Under the pieces are notes generated by a model. The model did not search any database, was not told the DNA's origin, and saw only the letters and a list, made by a program, of their open reading frames with translations. Made by a program: the position numbers and the translations under genes. Shown piece by piece: positions 23,701-34,048 of a stretch of 36,439 bases of DNA; the stretch's first letter is position 1, and each line of letters starts with the position of its first letter. The DNA comes from Hawksworthiomyces lignivorus. Taxonomy: Eukaryota > Ascomycota > Sordariomycetes > Ophiostomatales > Ophiostomataceae. The stretch covers positions 1 to 36,439 of the forward strand of contig NTMA01000159.1 in assembly GCA_002917075.1 (NCBI GenBank), read 5' to 3'.

Positions 23701-24002
23701 CAGTACGAAGCATTTCTTATGTAGACGGCGGAGTTGCTGAAGGGGAGGAGGCCCCGATGTCAAAACCCCGAACAATTTGTCAGCGAATAGGACCTACCCC
23801 TCCATAGCGATGACGACAGAGCTAAAACTGGACGGCAGCATAGCACAAAGCACGCATTTGTTTCGCGATGCGGGGCAGCTGCTCTGTCAATCGCTGCCAT
23901 TGCTGCGCTGTCCATATTGTGGTTTTTGCCTTCAAGGAGAGCTTCCTAGCACATCTTCAAGCCGTTTAGCTGAGCCAAACAGCCAGTGCACAAAGCAACC
24001 GT

Positions 24003-24405
24003 TTTATCCCTCCTCTGCTCCTCTTCTTCCTCCTCCTCCACTTCTCCCCTCCCCTCCCCACCTCGACCGTTCCAAGATTTCCCAGGGCGAGTTGCCAGGG
24101 AAGATTACAAGCTTACAATCATCTTCGTTTTTGTCGCGTTTTGCTGGGTGACCTCGGATCTCCGATTATGGCCCGCAGCCCACGCCTTTCTCTCTAGTAT
24201 TCGTCCGTCCGCTCGTAGTTTTCCCATTCCCTTAACTCCCTACTTCCGGCGTAGATTTCCTGGTTCTTCCTTTTACTTCTCCTCTTTTCTCCTTCTTTTC
24301 CCTCTCTCTCCTCTTCTCTCTTCCCTTTCCGTCTTTACCATCGCCAATTTCACTTGCCCATCTAGCTTCCAAACAACTACCATCACAACCCTCGTAAAAA
24401 TCATT
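24003..24405 (+). promoter_or_regulatory. Pyrimidine-rich SOD1 promoter/leader
   Basis: CT-rich blocks (about 24010-24065 and 24270-24350) lead to the sequence TCATTCAAAATGG at the SOD1 start. This layout is typical of strongly expressed fungal genes. No clear TATA box was seen at a standard distance. The transcription start is not determined. Confidence 0.5.
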
Positions 24406-24409
24406 CAAA

Positions 24410-25580
24410 ATGGTCAAGGCTGGTAAGCTACTAAACTACCCCATCTCCTATTTCCTTTTGAAATAGATCTGTGCATCTATGCCGGTTGATCGTCCCCGCT
24501 TCGCTGGCTCGTCGCTGCGTGTTGATTCTAGCCCTCGTCCGCTCTCTCGGGACCGCTGGGGAGAGGAGTGTGTCGTACCCTCTTTATAACTTGCTCAAAT
24601 CCTGCAGCCCTACCCTGCCATGGGCACAATTACCATGACCATGTTTCCCAAAATAGACTTAGACTACGCTTCGGGGCTCAAGTGAGCACAAGTGAGCTTG
24701 CCTAAAACCCGTCATGGTGGCGCGGGCAGCCGATCTGACACCCTGATGGCCGCCGGGCGTGCGGGTTCTGCGGCTGCTGCCGAGAGTCTAGCATCCATTG
24801 GTTGTTCAAAAGGAAATTGGATAGCCGCTCTGTCTTTATTTTTGACAGCAGAAGGGGTCTAGAGCAGAGGGGAGCAATGGAGTGGATGCAATGATACGAG
24901 TGACTTTGAGCAAGTTTGGCTCTTAGTCCTACCCGCCAGACGAGACAGCACAGTACAGCACAGTACAGCACGCAGTTTGATGATGCCGCCGAGGCGAGAA
25001 CAGAAAAGAAGTATAAGAGAAACACGTTTGCTGACACAGATGGCCAGTTGCTGTTGTCCGTGGCGACTCCAAGGTGTCGGGCACCGTCATCTTCGAGCAG
25101 GAGTCCGAGTCCACTCCCACCACCATCACCTACGACATTGCGGGCAACGACCCCAACGCTGAGCGTGGCTTCCACATCCACACCTTTGGTGACAACACCA
25201 ACGGCTGCACATCTGCCGGCCCTCACTGTAGGTCACCACAGTTTACCCTCTTCCCCGCCCCAGAAGCATTATGATTTCTAATATATCCGCCTTTCCCCCA
25301 CGAAACAGTCAACCCCCACGGCAAGACCCACGGTGCCCCGACCGACGAGGCCCGCCACGTCGGTGACCTGGGCAACGTCAAGACCGATGCCCAGGGCAAC
25401 GCCCGCGGCACCATCGTCGACCAGCTGGTCAAGCTGATCGGCCCCGAGAGCATCATCGGCCGCACCGTCGTCGTCCACGCCGGCACCGACGATCTCGGCA
25501 AGGGTGGCAACGAGGAGTCCCTGAAGACTGGCAACGCCGGCCCCCGCCCGGCCTGCGGCGTCATCGGCATCTCCAACTAG
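24410..25580 (+). CDS. SOD1: Cu/Zn superoxide dismutase, three exons, 154 aa
   Basis: Cytosolic enzyme that converts superoxide to hydrogen peroxide and oxygen. Exon 1 is only 13 nt (24410-24422, MVKA plus one base); exon 2 is 25048-25227; exon 3 is 25309-25580. Introns are 24423-25047 (625 nt, GTAAGC...CCAG with CTGAC before the acceptor) and 25228-25308 (81 nt). The joined protein starts [16 protein letters not shown] and has the usual family length. Copper ligands are His47, His49, His64 and His121; zinc ligands His64, His72, His81 and Asp84; the disulfide pair is Cys58-Cys147; Arg144 guides the substrate. The signature [14 protein letters not shown] is present and the end is CGVIGISN. There is no signal peptide. 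All key residues are intact. Confidence 0.97.
24423..25047 (+). other. Long first intron of SOD1 (625 nt)
   Basis: It starts four codons into the gene with GTAAGC and ends CTGACACAGATGGCCAG. It is six to eight times longer than most other coding introns in the window. Inside is a short tandem (AGCACAGTAC, 2.5 copies, about 24944-24971). No open frame inside resembles a protein. Confidence 0.88.
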
Positions 25581-27047
25581 ATGTGCACTCCAGATGCAGG
25601 AGAGGCGGCCCACCCGCTCGGTGAGCGCCTTCTGATGAGGGAATGAACAAATTACGCCAAAAAAGGAACTAGTATAAAGGACAAACAAAACAAAAAGTAG
25701 TATAGAAGCGTGGGACCAAAACAGGCAGAAACTGCCTGAGATGGAGAAAAGTGTGCTTGTTTGACCGGAACTCTGTGTGCCTCGAGGCCTCTTAGCATTT
25801 GGTCGCTGTCAATGCAGTTCAAATATAACGTTCTTCCCTACTTTTCTACTTTACTAGAGCTATGTAAAGACCCTCTCTCTCCTGCCTCTTCTCTCTCTAT
25901 GTGTGAGCGAGATACTAGGTGAATGACCCGATGTGCAGATTTGGCGACTGATTCGAGCACGGAGAAAATACTGCAAACACCGCCGAGGAATTACCAAACA
26001 GAGAACGTGGCTGCAGATTTGTGATGCTGGGCAACGCAGTCCCATCAATCCAATACAGCTCTTATTATTAGGGCAAAGGATGGAACACACGCAGCAGCAG
26101 CAATGTGAGAGCCGCAGCAGCACGTATTACCTAGCACGCAGTAGCCGTCTCAAGGAGGGGTTGCTTGCCTTTTGGCGGGGTGTACCTGTAATGTACTGTT
26201 TGCCCTTAAGGACACGCACAGGCACAAAGACCTACTTATAGCGGGCAAGAGAGCTGTTTCGCCCCACTCTTAGACAGTCTCGAGCTCACGCGGCAGGGCC
26301 AGCAGCCATACATAGCCCCCCCTCCCCTCCATGAAAGCATACCCTTTTGCCTTTCTGCAGGGCCAGTTTCTCCCCACAACTTTCTTTTCCCCCTCTCCGT
26401 CTCGGCCGGCGAGCCCTTTCTGACGAAACAGACCAAAATTATACCATTGTAGCACCATTCATAGCGCCAAAAATAAAATCCAAAAAATAAATAATTCAAA
26501 AAATAATTCAAAAATAAGGCAGACCACAGTCCGCAAAGGGAAGGCACACGACGCACCTGGGAATTTGTGAATTGTGTCCACAGGTGCTAGCAAGGAAGGA
26601 ACGCAAGACGGGGAGACAACGGGGCAAGGAAAGAACAAGCTTGCCACTAACTAAACAAGCAAACAAGTGATAGTTAACTGGAGAAAGTAGACAACTGTTA
26701 TAAGAATATGGACATGTGTACGAAGTATTGTGTGCCATACATACTGAAGTTCTAAACTTGCCATACCATCGAAAAGCTTCCCACAACTCCTCACCTCCTT
26801 TTCAACCTCCATTCCTCTCTTCCCGCTCTTCTGTCTTCTGTCTTCACTTTATCTTTATCCTTTTGGTTTCTTGCAAAAAGAAAAAAGGGTTCCTTTTTTG
26901 CTCTTTTGTCTTCTTTTCCGCCATACTACTTCTGCTCTCTCTGCTTATTTTTCCCATTGTGCACGTTTCCATATATATTCTCATCAGACAGCTTCTCCCT
27001 CCGAGTTGGTTGTTCTGCAAGTCTCACAGGTTACCTCTCTCCGAATT
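25581..27047. other. SOD1 3' flank and SND1 promoter/leader
   Basis: No gene is seen. An A/T-rich patch with repeated AATAATTCAAAA-like units lies at 26465-26515. From about 26785 to 27045 the plus strand is pyrimidine-rich, probably promoter and 5'UTR of SND1, ending at a GTAAGT donor at 27048. Confidence 0.5.
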
Positions 27048-27528
27048 GTAAGTCAGGCCTTCCAATTACCTTCTTTCTTACTTCCCATAGATTCTTCCTT
27101 TCTTAGGTTCTCGCCTGCCAGCTTATCCCATGTTCCACGAGTTGATTTGCTTGGCCGCATCCAGCGCGGCTATGCCTAGAGAGCGCCAGCCAGCTTTGGC
27201 GGTGTACCAGGACATCGACAATGGGATATCCCTGCTTGATTAACACCAATATCATGACATCCGTGCATTGTGGTATACCAATAGGGAAACAAGTGTTTCG
27301 ACGCATCTCAAGCTACTAGTTGCTGCTGCCGCTGCGCCATAGCTGACTTCATGTCCCATCCGAGAGTGGCTAGCCTACTACGAGGATGTAATGATGTTCG
27401 CAGACAGCGCAGCTAGGGCTTTCTGTGTCACTTCTCTATGCTAGCCTTAACGGCATAGGCGGCTCTTATGAAGGACAAAAAAATTCCTATATATCGTTTC
27501 GAATGCTGACCATGTTGTGGCTATCCAG
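27048..27528 (+). other. Probable 5'UTR intron of SND1 (481 nt)
   Basis: A perfect donor GTAAGT at 27048 follows the pyrimidine-rich leader. An acceptor CCAG ends at 27528, 18 nt after a CTGAC branch element (27506-27510), and only 21 nt before the SND1 ATG. The parts fit a 5'UTR intron; this is inference from splice signals. Confidence 0.6.
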
Positions 27529-27549
27529 TCTGTCCCCGGCTCACCGATC

Positions 27550-30385
27550 ATGTCCAAGGTCTTTGTCGCCAATGTCAAGTCCGTGCTGAGCGGCGACACC
27601 CTCGTCCTCACCAGCCCCAACAACCCGACGCTCGAGCGGACCTTTTCCCTGGCCTTTGTCGGTGCCCCCCGGCTGAGCAAGGACAATGAGGAGCCATTCG
27701 CCTTCCAGTCGCGCGAGTACCTCCGCGTCCTCGTCATCGGCAAGCAGGTCAAGTGCACCATTCTGTACACTGTGCCGAGCTCGAACCGCGACTACGGCAA
27801 CGTCTTGGTAAAGGATGGACCCAAGCTGCCCGACGCCTTGGTCGAAGCCGGCTGGGTCAAGGTCCGCGAGGACGCCGGCAAGAAAGAAGACAATGAGGAG
27901 ACCGTGCAGCAGATCGAGGGCTTCCGCAGCGCGGAAGCCCAGGCCCGCACCCAGGCCAAGGGCCTCTGGGCCGGCACCGGTGGCATCATCGAGGTGCAGC
28001 ACGATCTCGGAGGGCCCGACTTCCTCAAGGAGTGGAAGGGCAAGACTGTCGACGGCATCATCGAGCGCGTGTTTTCTGGCGACCGCCTGCTCGTGCGCCT
28101 CCTGCTCTCCGACAAGAAGCACTACCAGGTCGTGACCCTGGTCGCCGGCATCCGGACGCCGGCCACCGAGCGCACGAACCAGGCCACCGGCCAGACGCAG
28201 CCGGCCGAGGAGTACGGCAAGGAGGCCCAGCAGTTCGTCGAGCAGCGGCTGCAGCAGCGCCAGGTCAAGATCCAGATTGTGGGCGCCAGCCCGCAGGGCC
28301 AGCTCGTCGCCACCGTCCTCCACCCGCGCGGCAACATTGCCGAGTTCCTCCTGCAGGAGGGCCTGGCACGCTGCAACGACTTCCACTCCACCATGCTCGG
28401 CGAGGGCATGGCCTCCCTGCGCGCTGCTGAGAAGACCGCACAGGCCGCCAAGAAGCGGATGCACAAGCACCACGTGGCCAAGGCCACCGAGGGCCACCTC
28501 GACGTGACCGTGTCCAAGGTCATCAGCGCGGACACGATCCTCGTGCGGAGCAAGACCGGACCAGAAAAGCGGTATGTGTACTTCCTAGTTTGATTTCCTA
28601 TCTGTGCATCACATGAGATGTAATGTTTGATACGTCATTTACGTACTAAACGTCCAAACAGCATCCAGCTTAGCAGTGTTCGTGGCCCACGAACCAACGA
28701 GGCTACTGAAGCGCCGTTCCGGGACGAGGCAAAGGAGTTCCTGCGCAAGAAGCTGATCGGCAAGCACGTGCGCGTGAGCATTGACGGATCGCGCCCCGCG
28801 ACCGACGAGTTCGAGGCCCGCGACGTTGCGAGCGTCACGCAGAACGGCAAGAACGTGAACCTAGCCCTCGTCCAGGAGGGCTACGCTTCGGTCATCCGCC
28901 ACCGCAAGGACGACACCGACCGCGCCCCCAACTACGATGAGCTGCTGGCAGCACAGGAGACGGCAAAGGAGGAGAAGAAGGGCATGTGGTCGGGCAAGGC
29001 ACCAAAGGTGGGTTATGCGCCAGAGAGACACTGCAGCGAGTACAAGAGCACGAAAATCATTAACTAACCCCGCTTCGTAGGTCAAGCAATACGTGGACGC
29101 GTCCGAGACCCTGCAGCGCGCAAAGATCCAGGCGGCGACCCTGCAACGGCAGAAGAAGGTGCCCGGTATCGTGGACTTCTGCAAGTCAGGCTCTCGGTTC
29201 ACCATCCTCGTTCCCCGCGAGGGCATCAAGCTGACCCTAGTGCTGGCTGGCATTCGCGCGCCCCGTGCCCCAGGCCGGAATTCCCAGGACAAGGGCGAGC
29301 CGTTTGGTGAGGAGGCTCTGGAGCTTGCCAACCGGAGAACCAACCAGCGGGACTGCGAGATCGACGTCCTTGACGTCGACAAGACGGGCGGCTTTATCGG
29401 CGAGCTGTTCATCAACCGCGAGAGCTTCGCCAAGACGCTCGTGGAGGAGGGCCTCGCCTCGGTGCACCAGTACTCCGCCGAGAAGTCGGGTAATGCGGCC
29501 GAGCTGAACGCGGCCGAGAAGCGGGCGAAGGAGGCGAAGAAGGGCCTGTGGCACGACTGGGACCCATCACAGGACGAGGTGGCGGAGGAGACCAGCGCAG
29601 CGGGCGGCGCAGCGGACGCATCAGCAAGTGCCGAGGGCACCACGCTGGAGAAGAGGCCACAGGACTACCGCGACATCGTGGTGACCAACATCGACGCAAA
29701 CGGACGGCTGAAGATCCAGGAGATTGGCAAGGGCACGGCGTCGCTCGAGACGATGATGAGCGAGTTCCGCAAGTTCAACCTGGACAGCAAGAACAGCAAG
29801 CCCATCGGCGACAATCCCAAGACGGGCGACTACGTGGCAGCGCGGTTCTCGCTCGACAATGAGTGGTACCGCGCGCGGATCCGGTCCAATGATCGTGCCG
29901 CCAAGGTAGCCGAGGTGGTGTACATTGACTACGGCAACACGGAGAAGATCCCCTGGGCGAAGCTGCGGCCGCTGGACCAGGTGCAGTTTGGCACGCAGCG
30001 GCTGAAGCCGCAGGCCGTCGACGCGGTGCTGTCGTTTGTGCAGCTGCCGACGGCCTCGGACTACTTCCGCGACGCGGTCAACTTTATTGCCGAGTGCACC
30101 GAGGGCCGGCAGCTGGTGGGCAGCTTCGACTTTGTCGACACCAAGGAGGGCCTGAGCTACATCACCGTGTTCGACCCCAAGACGGGCGGCGAAGGACCGG
30201 ACCGCAATGAGTCGCTGAACCGCGAGGTGCTCCTGAACGGCCACGGCCTGGTGCCGAAGAAGCTCAAGGCGTGGGAGCGCAGCAAGGTGTTTGAGCCGAC
30301 GCTGAAGGCGCTGCGGGATGCCGAGAAGGAGGCCAAGGACAGCAAGTACGGCATGTGGGAGTACGGCGACATCACCGAGGACTAA
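27550..30385 (+). CDS. SND1: Tudor-SN / SND1 staphylococcal nuclease domain protein, three coding exons, 890 aa
   Basis: Homologue of animal SND1 (p100/Tudor-SN), a multifunctional RNA-binding protein linked to RNA stability, splicing and stress granules. Exons: 27550-28571, 28662-29007, 29081-30385; introns of 90 nt (GTATGT...ACAG) and 73 nt (GTGGGT...GTAG). ATG at 27550 gives MSKVFVANVKSVLSGDTLVL, the expected start of the first SN domain; the frame is open upstream but has no earlier ATG. Four SN domains occupy about residues 1-143, 161-307, 316-456 and 483-625. A Tudor domain is at about 702-765 (EWYRARIRSND, VVYIDYGNTEKIPW), wrapped by a half SN domain that runs to the end. The aromatic cage-like residues of the Tudor core are visible. 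Family length is normal (about 880-910). Catalytic residues of bacterial nuclease are generally lost in the fused repeats; I did not verify each. Confidence 0.95.
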
Positions 30386-30952
30386 GCGGGCACAGCGGGC
30401 GCAGCGGGCAAGGCGGGCTAAGGGGGACGAGGAGTATATATTATGTGTCTTTGGTACTACCGCATTGGCTAAAACCATTCAGGGGGTAGATTAAAAAAAA
30501 AAGAAAACAGGAAAAGGGAAAGAAATGTCCATAAAAAGCATCTCTTATAACGAAAATCCACATATGCCTAACGCCTCTCTTCTGATTCCTTCTTGGACAA
30601 TGCACCATCGCCGTCAATCCGTCAACCAGAATTATATGTAAAGTGAAAAGAAAGAAAAAAAATATGTCGGAATCATCAGTGCAAACTCTGATGATCCATG
30701 TCATGGGTCGTCGAACATGCGAGTATATAAGGCAAAACGCAACCCATATAAAATCCCATTTCCCCGTGAATCGGGCTACTCGCGGAAAATACTAAGAACT
30801 CCGAACTCTCAGATGCTGATCTCCTCTCTTTCGCGGTGGTCACTTTGCGTATAGATCGTGAAATTCTCACTTGCCGATGATATCCCGTTCTGGCGGTTGC
30901 TTTCTAACACTAGATGTTTTTTATCTTGAGTCATTCTTTAGCCTAGAGATTG
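30386..30952. other. Convergent spacer between SND1 and the 526-aa gene
   Basis: It begins with GCGGGCA-type tandem units (30387-30420) right after the SND1 stop, then becomes A/T-rich with an A-rich run at 30492-30530. It holds the 3' flanks of both genes; no gene is visible. Confidence 0.55.
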
Positions 30953-31563
30953 TTAAATTGTCTCCTCAAATGCCTCGTCGTCTTTCCAGGCGTGCTTGGA
31001 CGATGAGTGAGTAGAGCGCGGTCGGTGGCTGGGCAATGGTGTACGCTTCTTGATGATGCCGCTACTACTGCTTTTGCCGCTGTTTTTGCCGCTGCTGTTT
31101 TCGCCGCTGCTGCTGCCGCTGGCGACGGAGGACGCCCAGGAGCGATGGCCAGACCGCGAGGAGCTGGTGGAGGACGCTCTGCTGCCGGCGGCGCTGCCCG
31201 CTCCACTGCTTCCGCTGGACTTGAAGCGCTTGGCATGACCCACGCCCGGAAAATGCACTTTGGGCTTTTTGTCTGGGGGAGCCGGCAGGGCCGCGCGAAC
31301 TGGCCGAGTGGCGCTAGCTGCCGGCGCACCACCGCCGCTGCCGACGAGCTTCGGAAAGTGCCTGAGCAGAGAATTGGTCTCTGCGACGCCTGTCTCCCCC
31401 ATGCCTGGCATCACGATCGGGCAGAAGATCGTGACCGGCGGCATCCCCATCATGTTATAAAGAGGCAGCGACGTAGCCGCAGCCGCAGCCGAATCCCGGC
31501 CGCCCAAGAGGCGGACAATCTCGGGGGGCAGCATGTTGACGTTGAGGCCGGCGGGCGAGGCAC

Positions 31564-31596
<33 letters not shown>

Positions 31597-32533
31597 GCAG
31601 CTGCTGCACGAATTGCTGGGCGGCGTTGCGTATGCGCTCTGCCACACGCGGCACCAGCGCCGCAGAGGAAGCCGCGGCAGCGGCTTCCGCTCCACTTCTT
31701 CCTTCGCTCTGCTGCCGCCGGTGCTTGGCTTCGGGGAAGGGGTCGTGGTGGAGCTCCAAGATGGCATCATCGCCGTCGTCATCATTGAACACGAAGCCGC
31801 TGCCGCTGCCCCTGTGCGCGGGAGAAGCAGCAGCCGCCGCCGCTGCGAAGGCATCGACGTATGCTTCTGTATTGTCGCTGTACACGCTGCCGGCGTAGGT
31901 CGATGACCCCGCTGTCGACGACCCGTCCTGGGCAGCAGCGTTGGCGCGCCATGTGTCGGGCTCGTCCGGGAAGAAGCTGTCCTGGATGCGGCCGGCGCTG
32001 GTCAGCGCCTTGAACAGCGTCTGGGGAATGTCCAGGTTGCCGCGCACCAGGCGGAAAGCGTACACCGTGGTGGCGTCGGGCAGCAGGTGGGCGTTGGGAT
32101 CGCCGTCCTCGTTACCGCCGTCCTCGTCTTCGTCCGCGTCGAGGTTCTCGGCCAGCCGTCGCAGGTAGTCGGCGGCCTTGTCGCGCACCTCCCGGTACGG
32201 GGCGGCGCGTCCCAGGTTGCGGGCGGTGCGGTGGCGGCGCCAGTAGTCGCGCAGCTCGCTGAGGGTGGCCTCGAAGACCTCCGGGTGCTTCCAGTAGGGG
32301 ATCAGGATCCCCAGGCGGCGGTAGGTCTCCGTGTCCGTGACGAGCTTCTTGTCGCGCGAGCTGATGCGCGCGGTGGCGCTCCGCAGGAGGTCCCGCTGGG
32401 CGACCGCAATGTGCGCGGCGTCGGGGGTGGCGTCCACGGCGATCTGGCGCAGGTCGCGGAGCGAGCTGCGCATGGAAATCTCAATAACAGGATTGTAGAC
32501 GAGGTCGCGGCCGTTGTCGTCGTCGTCGTCCAT
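30953..32533 (-). CDS. Unrecognised acidic-start, largely disordered protein, 526 aa
   Basis: I do not recognise the family. The first ATG of the frame is at 32533 (context GACACCATGG, good for initiation); the frame is open further upstream without an ATG. The protein begins MDDDDDNGRDLVYNPVIEIS. A helical-looking block at about residues 25-120 (SLRDLRQIAVDATPDAAHIA, then TYRRLGILIPYWKHPEVFEA and RDKAADYLRRLAENLD) is followed by an acidic loop, a short segment with YAFRLVRGNLDIPQTLFKAL (about 140-160), then Ser/Gly/Ala-rich low complexity. A hydrophobic patch lies at about 335-375 (LNVNMLPPEIVRLLGG, MGMPPVTIFCPIVMPGMG), and the C-terminal 120 residues are Ser- and Lys/Arg-rich. Third codon positions are G/C-rich, so coding is credible. 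No membrane segment or enzyme motif is clear. Confidence 0.72.
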
Positions 32534-33450
32534 GGTGTCTCTTATGGGGTGTCTTCCAAGCTCCCGTCCACAACCTATTGGGTATGTTGACTGTCGACTG
32601 TCAACTGCTGAGATGTGTATAAAACAACTAGAAAATGGCAAACTAAAGCAGCAAAAGAAGATGAGATCAAAGCGGTACTGTACTACCAAACTGTCTGTGA
32701 ACAAGGGCTTTGTGTGTTATCAAAATAAATATTACAAGCGAAAGTTTCTACTAGATGAAACCAGAGAAGCCAGAGGTCCAATTCAAGTCACCTTCTGACT
32801 GTCTAGATTTTAAGAGAAGTATGAGAAAAAAGTGAATAAACCTATATGGGGAAACCTATTTGATTGTTCTCGTCCGTTTGTCAATGGATCCGCGTAGGTC
32901 CTGGGCTCCGCTCACCTTCTCCTCGCCTGCTCTTCAACAAACGGCACCTCTTCAGATGGAGGTGCCGCATGGTGTTGGGGAATAATACTTCTGTGCGTTG
33001 ATTTCTATCGTAGTTATTCTGCGCATGAGTCTCGTCATTTCGGGCTTCTGACACGGTTCCATAGAATAAGATTCCAAGAACATAGTTGCATGTAAGAGAA
33101 AATAGATGGACATGAACAAGTAAATTGAATCTGCTTTCCCTGTTTTTGACGCCTTGCGCCGTGAATAAATAAACGTGCTGATAAGCCCAAGAAGTAAAAC
33201 ATACGCAACGCCCCATTTGCTCCCTTGCGATTTTTAATCCTATCCGCTGTCTCCCTCACGTAGTCAGAAACCTCGCAGCGCTCCCGGGCAGCACTCTCGC
33301 TTGTACGCTCTATCGGAGAGCATGTCACACGGTGCCGTCTCTGTTCGATGCAGCCCGTGAGAACTGCTTGGGAGCTTTGTCTTTTGTCTGTTCTCGCGGC
33401 TGAATCTGATGCCATCGGCACCCCTTGGCGCCTTCTTCGTGCATTATGTC
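32534..33450. other. Spacer between the 526-aa gene and SmF, with a perfect hairpin
   Basis: It serves as promoter of the 526-aa gene and as the 3' flank of SmF. The main structure is a 9-bp perfect inverted repeat at 32942-32967. The rest has mixed composition; no gene is supported. Confidence 0.55.
32942..32967. repeat. Perfect 9-bp inverted repeat with 8-nt loop
   Basis: CGGCACCTC at 32942-32950 and GAGGTGCCG at 32959-32967 are exact reverse complements, with loop TTCAGATG. The G/C-rich stem stands out in a spacer. It could act in RNA (SmF 3' region) or as a dyad DNA site. Confidence 0.85.
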
Positions 33451-33799
33451 CTAATCTTCCATATTTGTGTCGCTGTCGACTCCACGTATCCACAAGACGT
33501 TGTTGCAGCTGTCAAAGGGGTTAGAAGACGCTGTCTCTCTCTTCTGAGCGAGCCCTCGGCCGAGCACGTGAGGGGAGAGGAAAGGGGAGCTGCACATACC
33601 GAATCAGGACCTGGCCAAGCTGGCCGGTGCTCTCGCCGTTGATGTACTCCTCGGTGTCGGAGAGCTGCAGGTTCATGTAGCTGTCGATGGACACGAGGGC
33701 GCCTTTGTACTCGGTCTCGCCCCACTTGAGCCGCACGGAGACGGGCTTGCCCACGAGCTCCTGGAGCATGGGGCGGGGGTTCACGGGCATGAAGCTCAT
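33451..33799 (-). CDS. SMX3: Small nuclear ribonucleoprotein SmF, two exons, 85 aa
   Basis: SmF is one of the seven Sm proteins that form the ring on U1, U2, U4 and U5 snRNAs in the spliceosome. Exon 1 is 33799-33600 and exon 2 is 33508-33451; the 91-nt intron runs GTATGT...TTTGACAG and splits an Arg codon. The protein starts [20 protein letters not shown], with Sm1 motif residues [20 protein letters not shown] and, across the splice, Sm2 [15 protein letters not shown]. The ATG at 33799 is the first in frame; the frame extends upstream only through non-ATG codons. The length matches the family. The tail DSDTNMED is short and acidic. This is the F subunit and not an Lsm6, judged by the PVNPRPMLQ start and the acidic end. 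Confidence 0.95.
33509..33599 (-). other. SmF intron (91 nt)
   Basis: Donor GTATGT at 33599 and acceptor TTTGACAG ending at 33509 on the minus strand. Joining restores the IRCNN core of the Sm2 motif. Confidence 0.9.
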
Positions 33800-34034
33800 C
33801 TTGGCGGTCGGCGGCACGTGGTTCTGGGGTCGAAATTGAGTGTGGTGGGCGTGCAGGGTCGTCTGGTAGAAGAAGAACGAGGGTGTTCCGCGGCAGGCAA
33901 ACAGGCTTTCTCAACGACGCGAGGTTGGAAAACTAAGAGCCTCTCGAATTATTATTTTTTTTTAATTTTATTATTTTATTTTCTGAGTAGCTATCCAAAG
34001 TGGGTCTGCCAGCTGTGACATTTTCCTACGAGAT

Positions 34035-34048
34035 CTGCCAGCTGGCAG
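34035..34048. promoter_or_regulatory. 14-bp perfect palindrome upstream of SmF
   Basis: CTGCCAGCTGGCAG is its own reverse complement. A related partial copy, CTGCCAGCTG, lies at 34006-34015, with 29 bp between equivalent positions. Both are 205-250 bp upstream of the SmF start beside an A/T tract, which suggests paired protein-binding sites; no factor is assigned. Confidence 0.6.

Larger units (their letters stand above)
20061..24409. other. Large divergent spacer between ROM2 and SOD1 (4.35 kb)
   Basis: This is the longest gene-free stretch of the window and must hold both promoters. The first ~700 bp next to ROM2 are GA-rich on the plus strand, hence CT-rich as ROM2 leader. There is a 15-nt T run at 20805-20819, an A/T-rich patch at 21130-21290, a TACGGAGTA nonamer at 21334, a lysine-codon-like AAAGCA tandem at 22083-22127, a 33-nt A run at 22922-22954, and a GTGAGCA-type degenerate tandem at 23626-23700. 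No open frame shows the third-position G/C bias of the genes, and none is recognisable. A non-coding transcript or a decayed mobile element is possible but not shown. Confidence 0.55.

Noticed and set aside
20061..24409. tRNA, 5S rRNA or transposon genes in the large spacer
   Set aside because: I looked for B-box-like GGTTCGA, 5S-like sequence and transposase or reverse transcriptase frames and saw none.
24977..25040. C/D-box snoRNA candidate in the SOD1 intron
   Set aside because: TGATGAT and CTGA boxes are present, but no terminal stem and no clear C'/D' pair.
27541..28497. Minus-strand frame of 318 codons
   Set aside because: Antisense to the first two SN domains of SND1.
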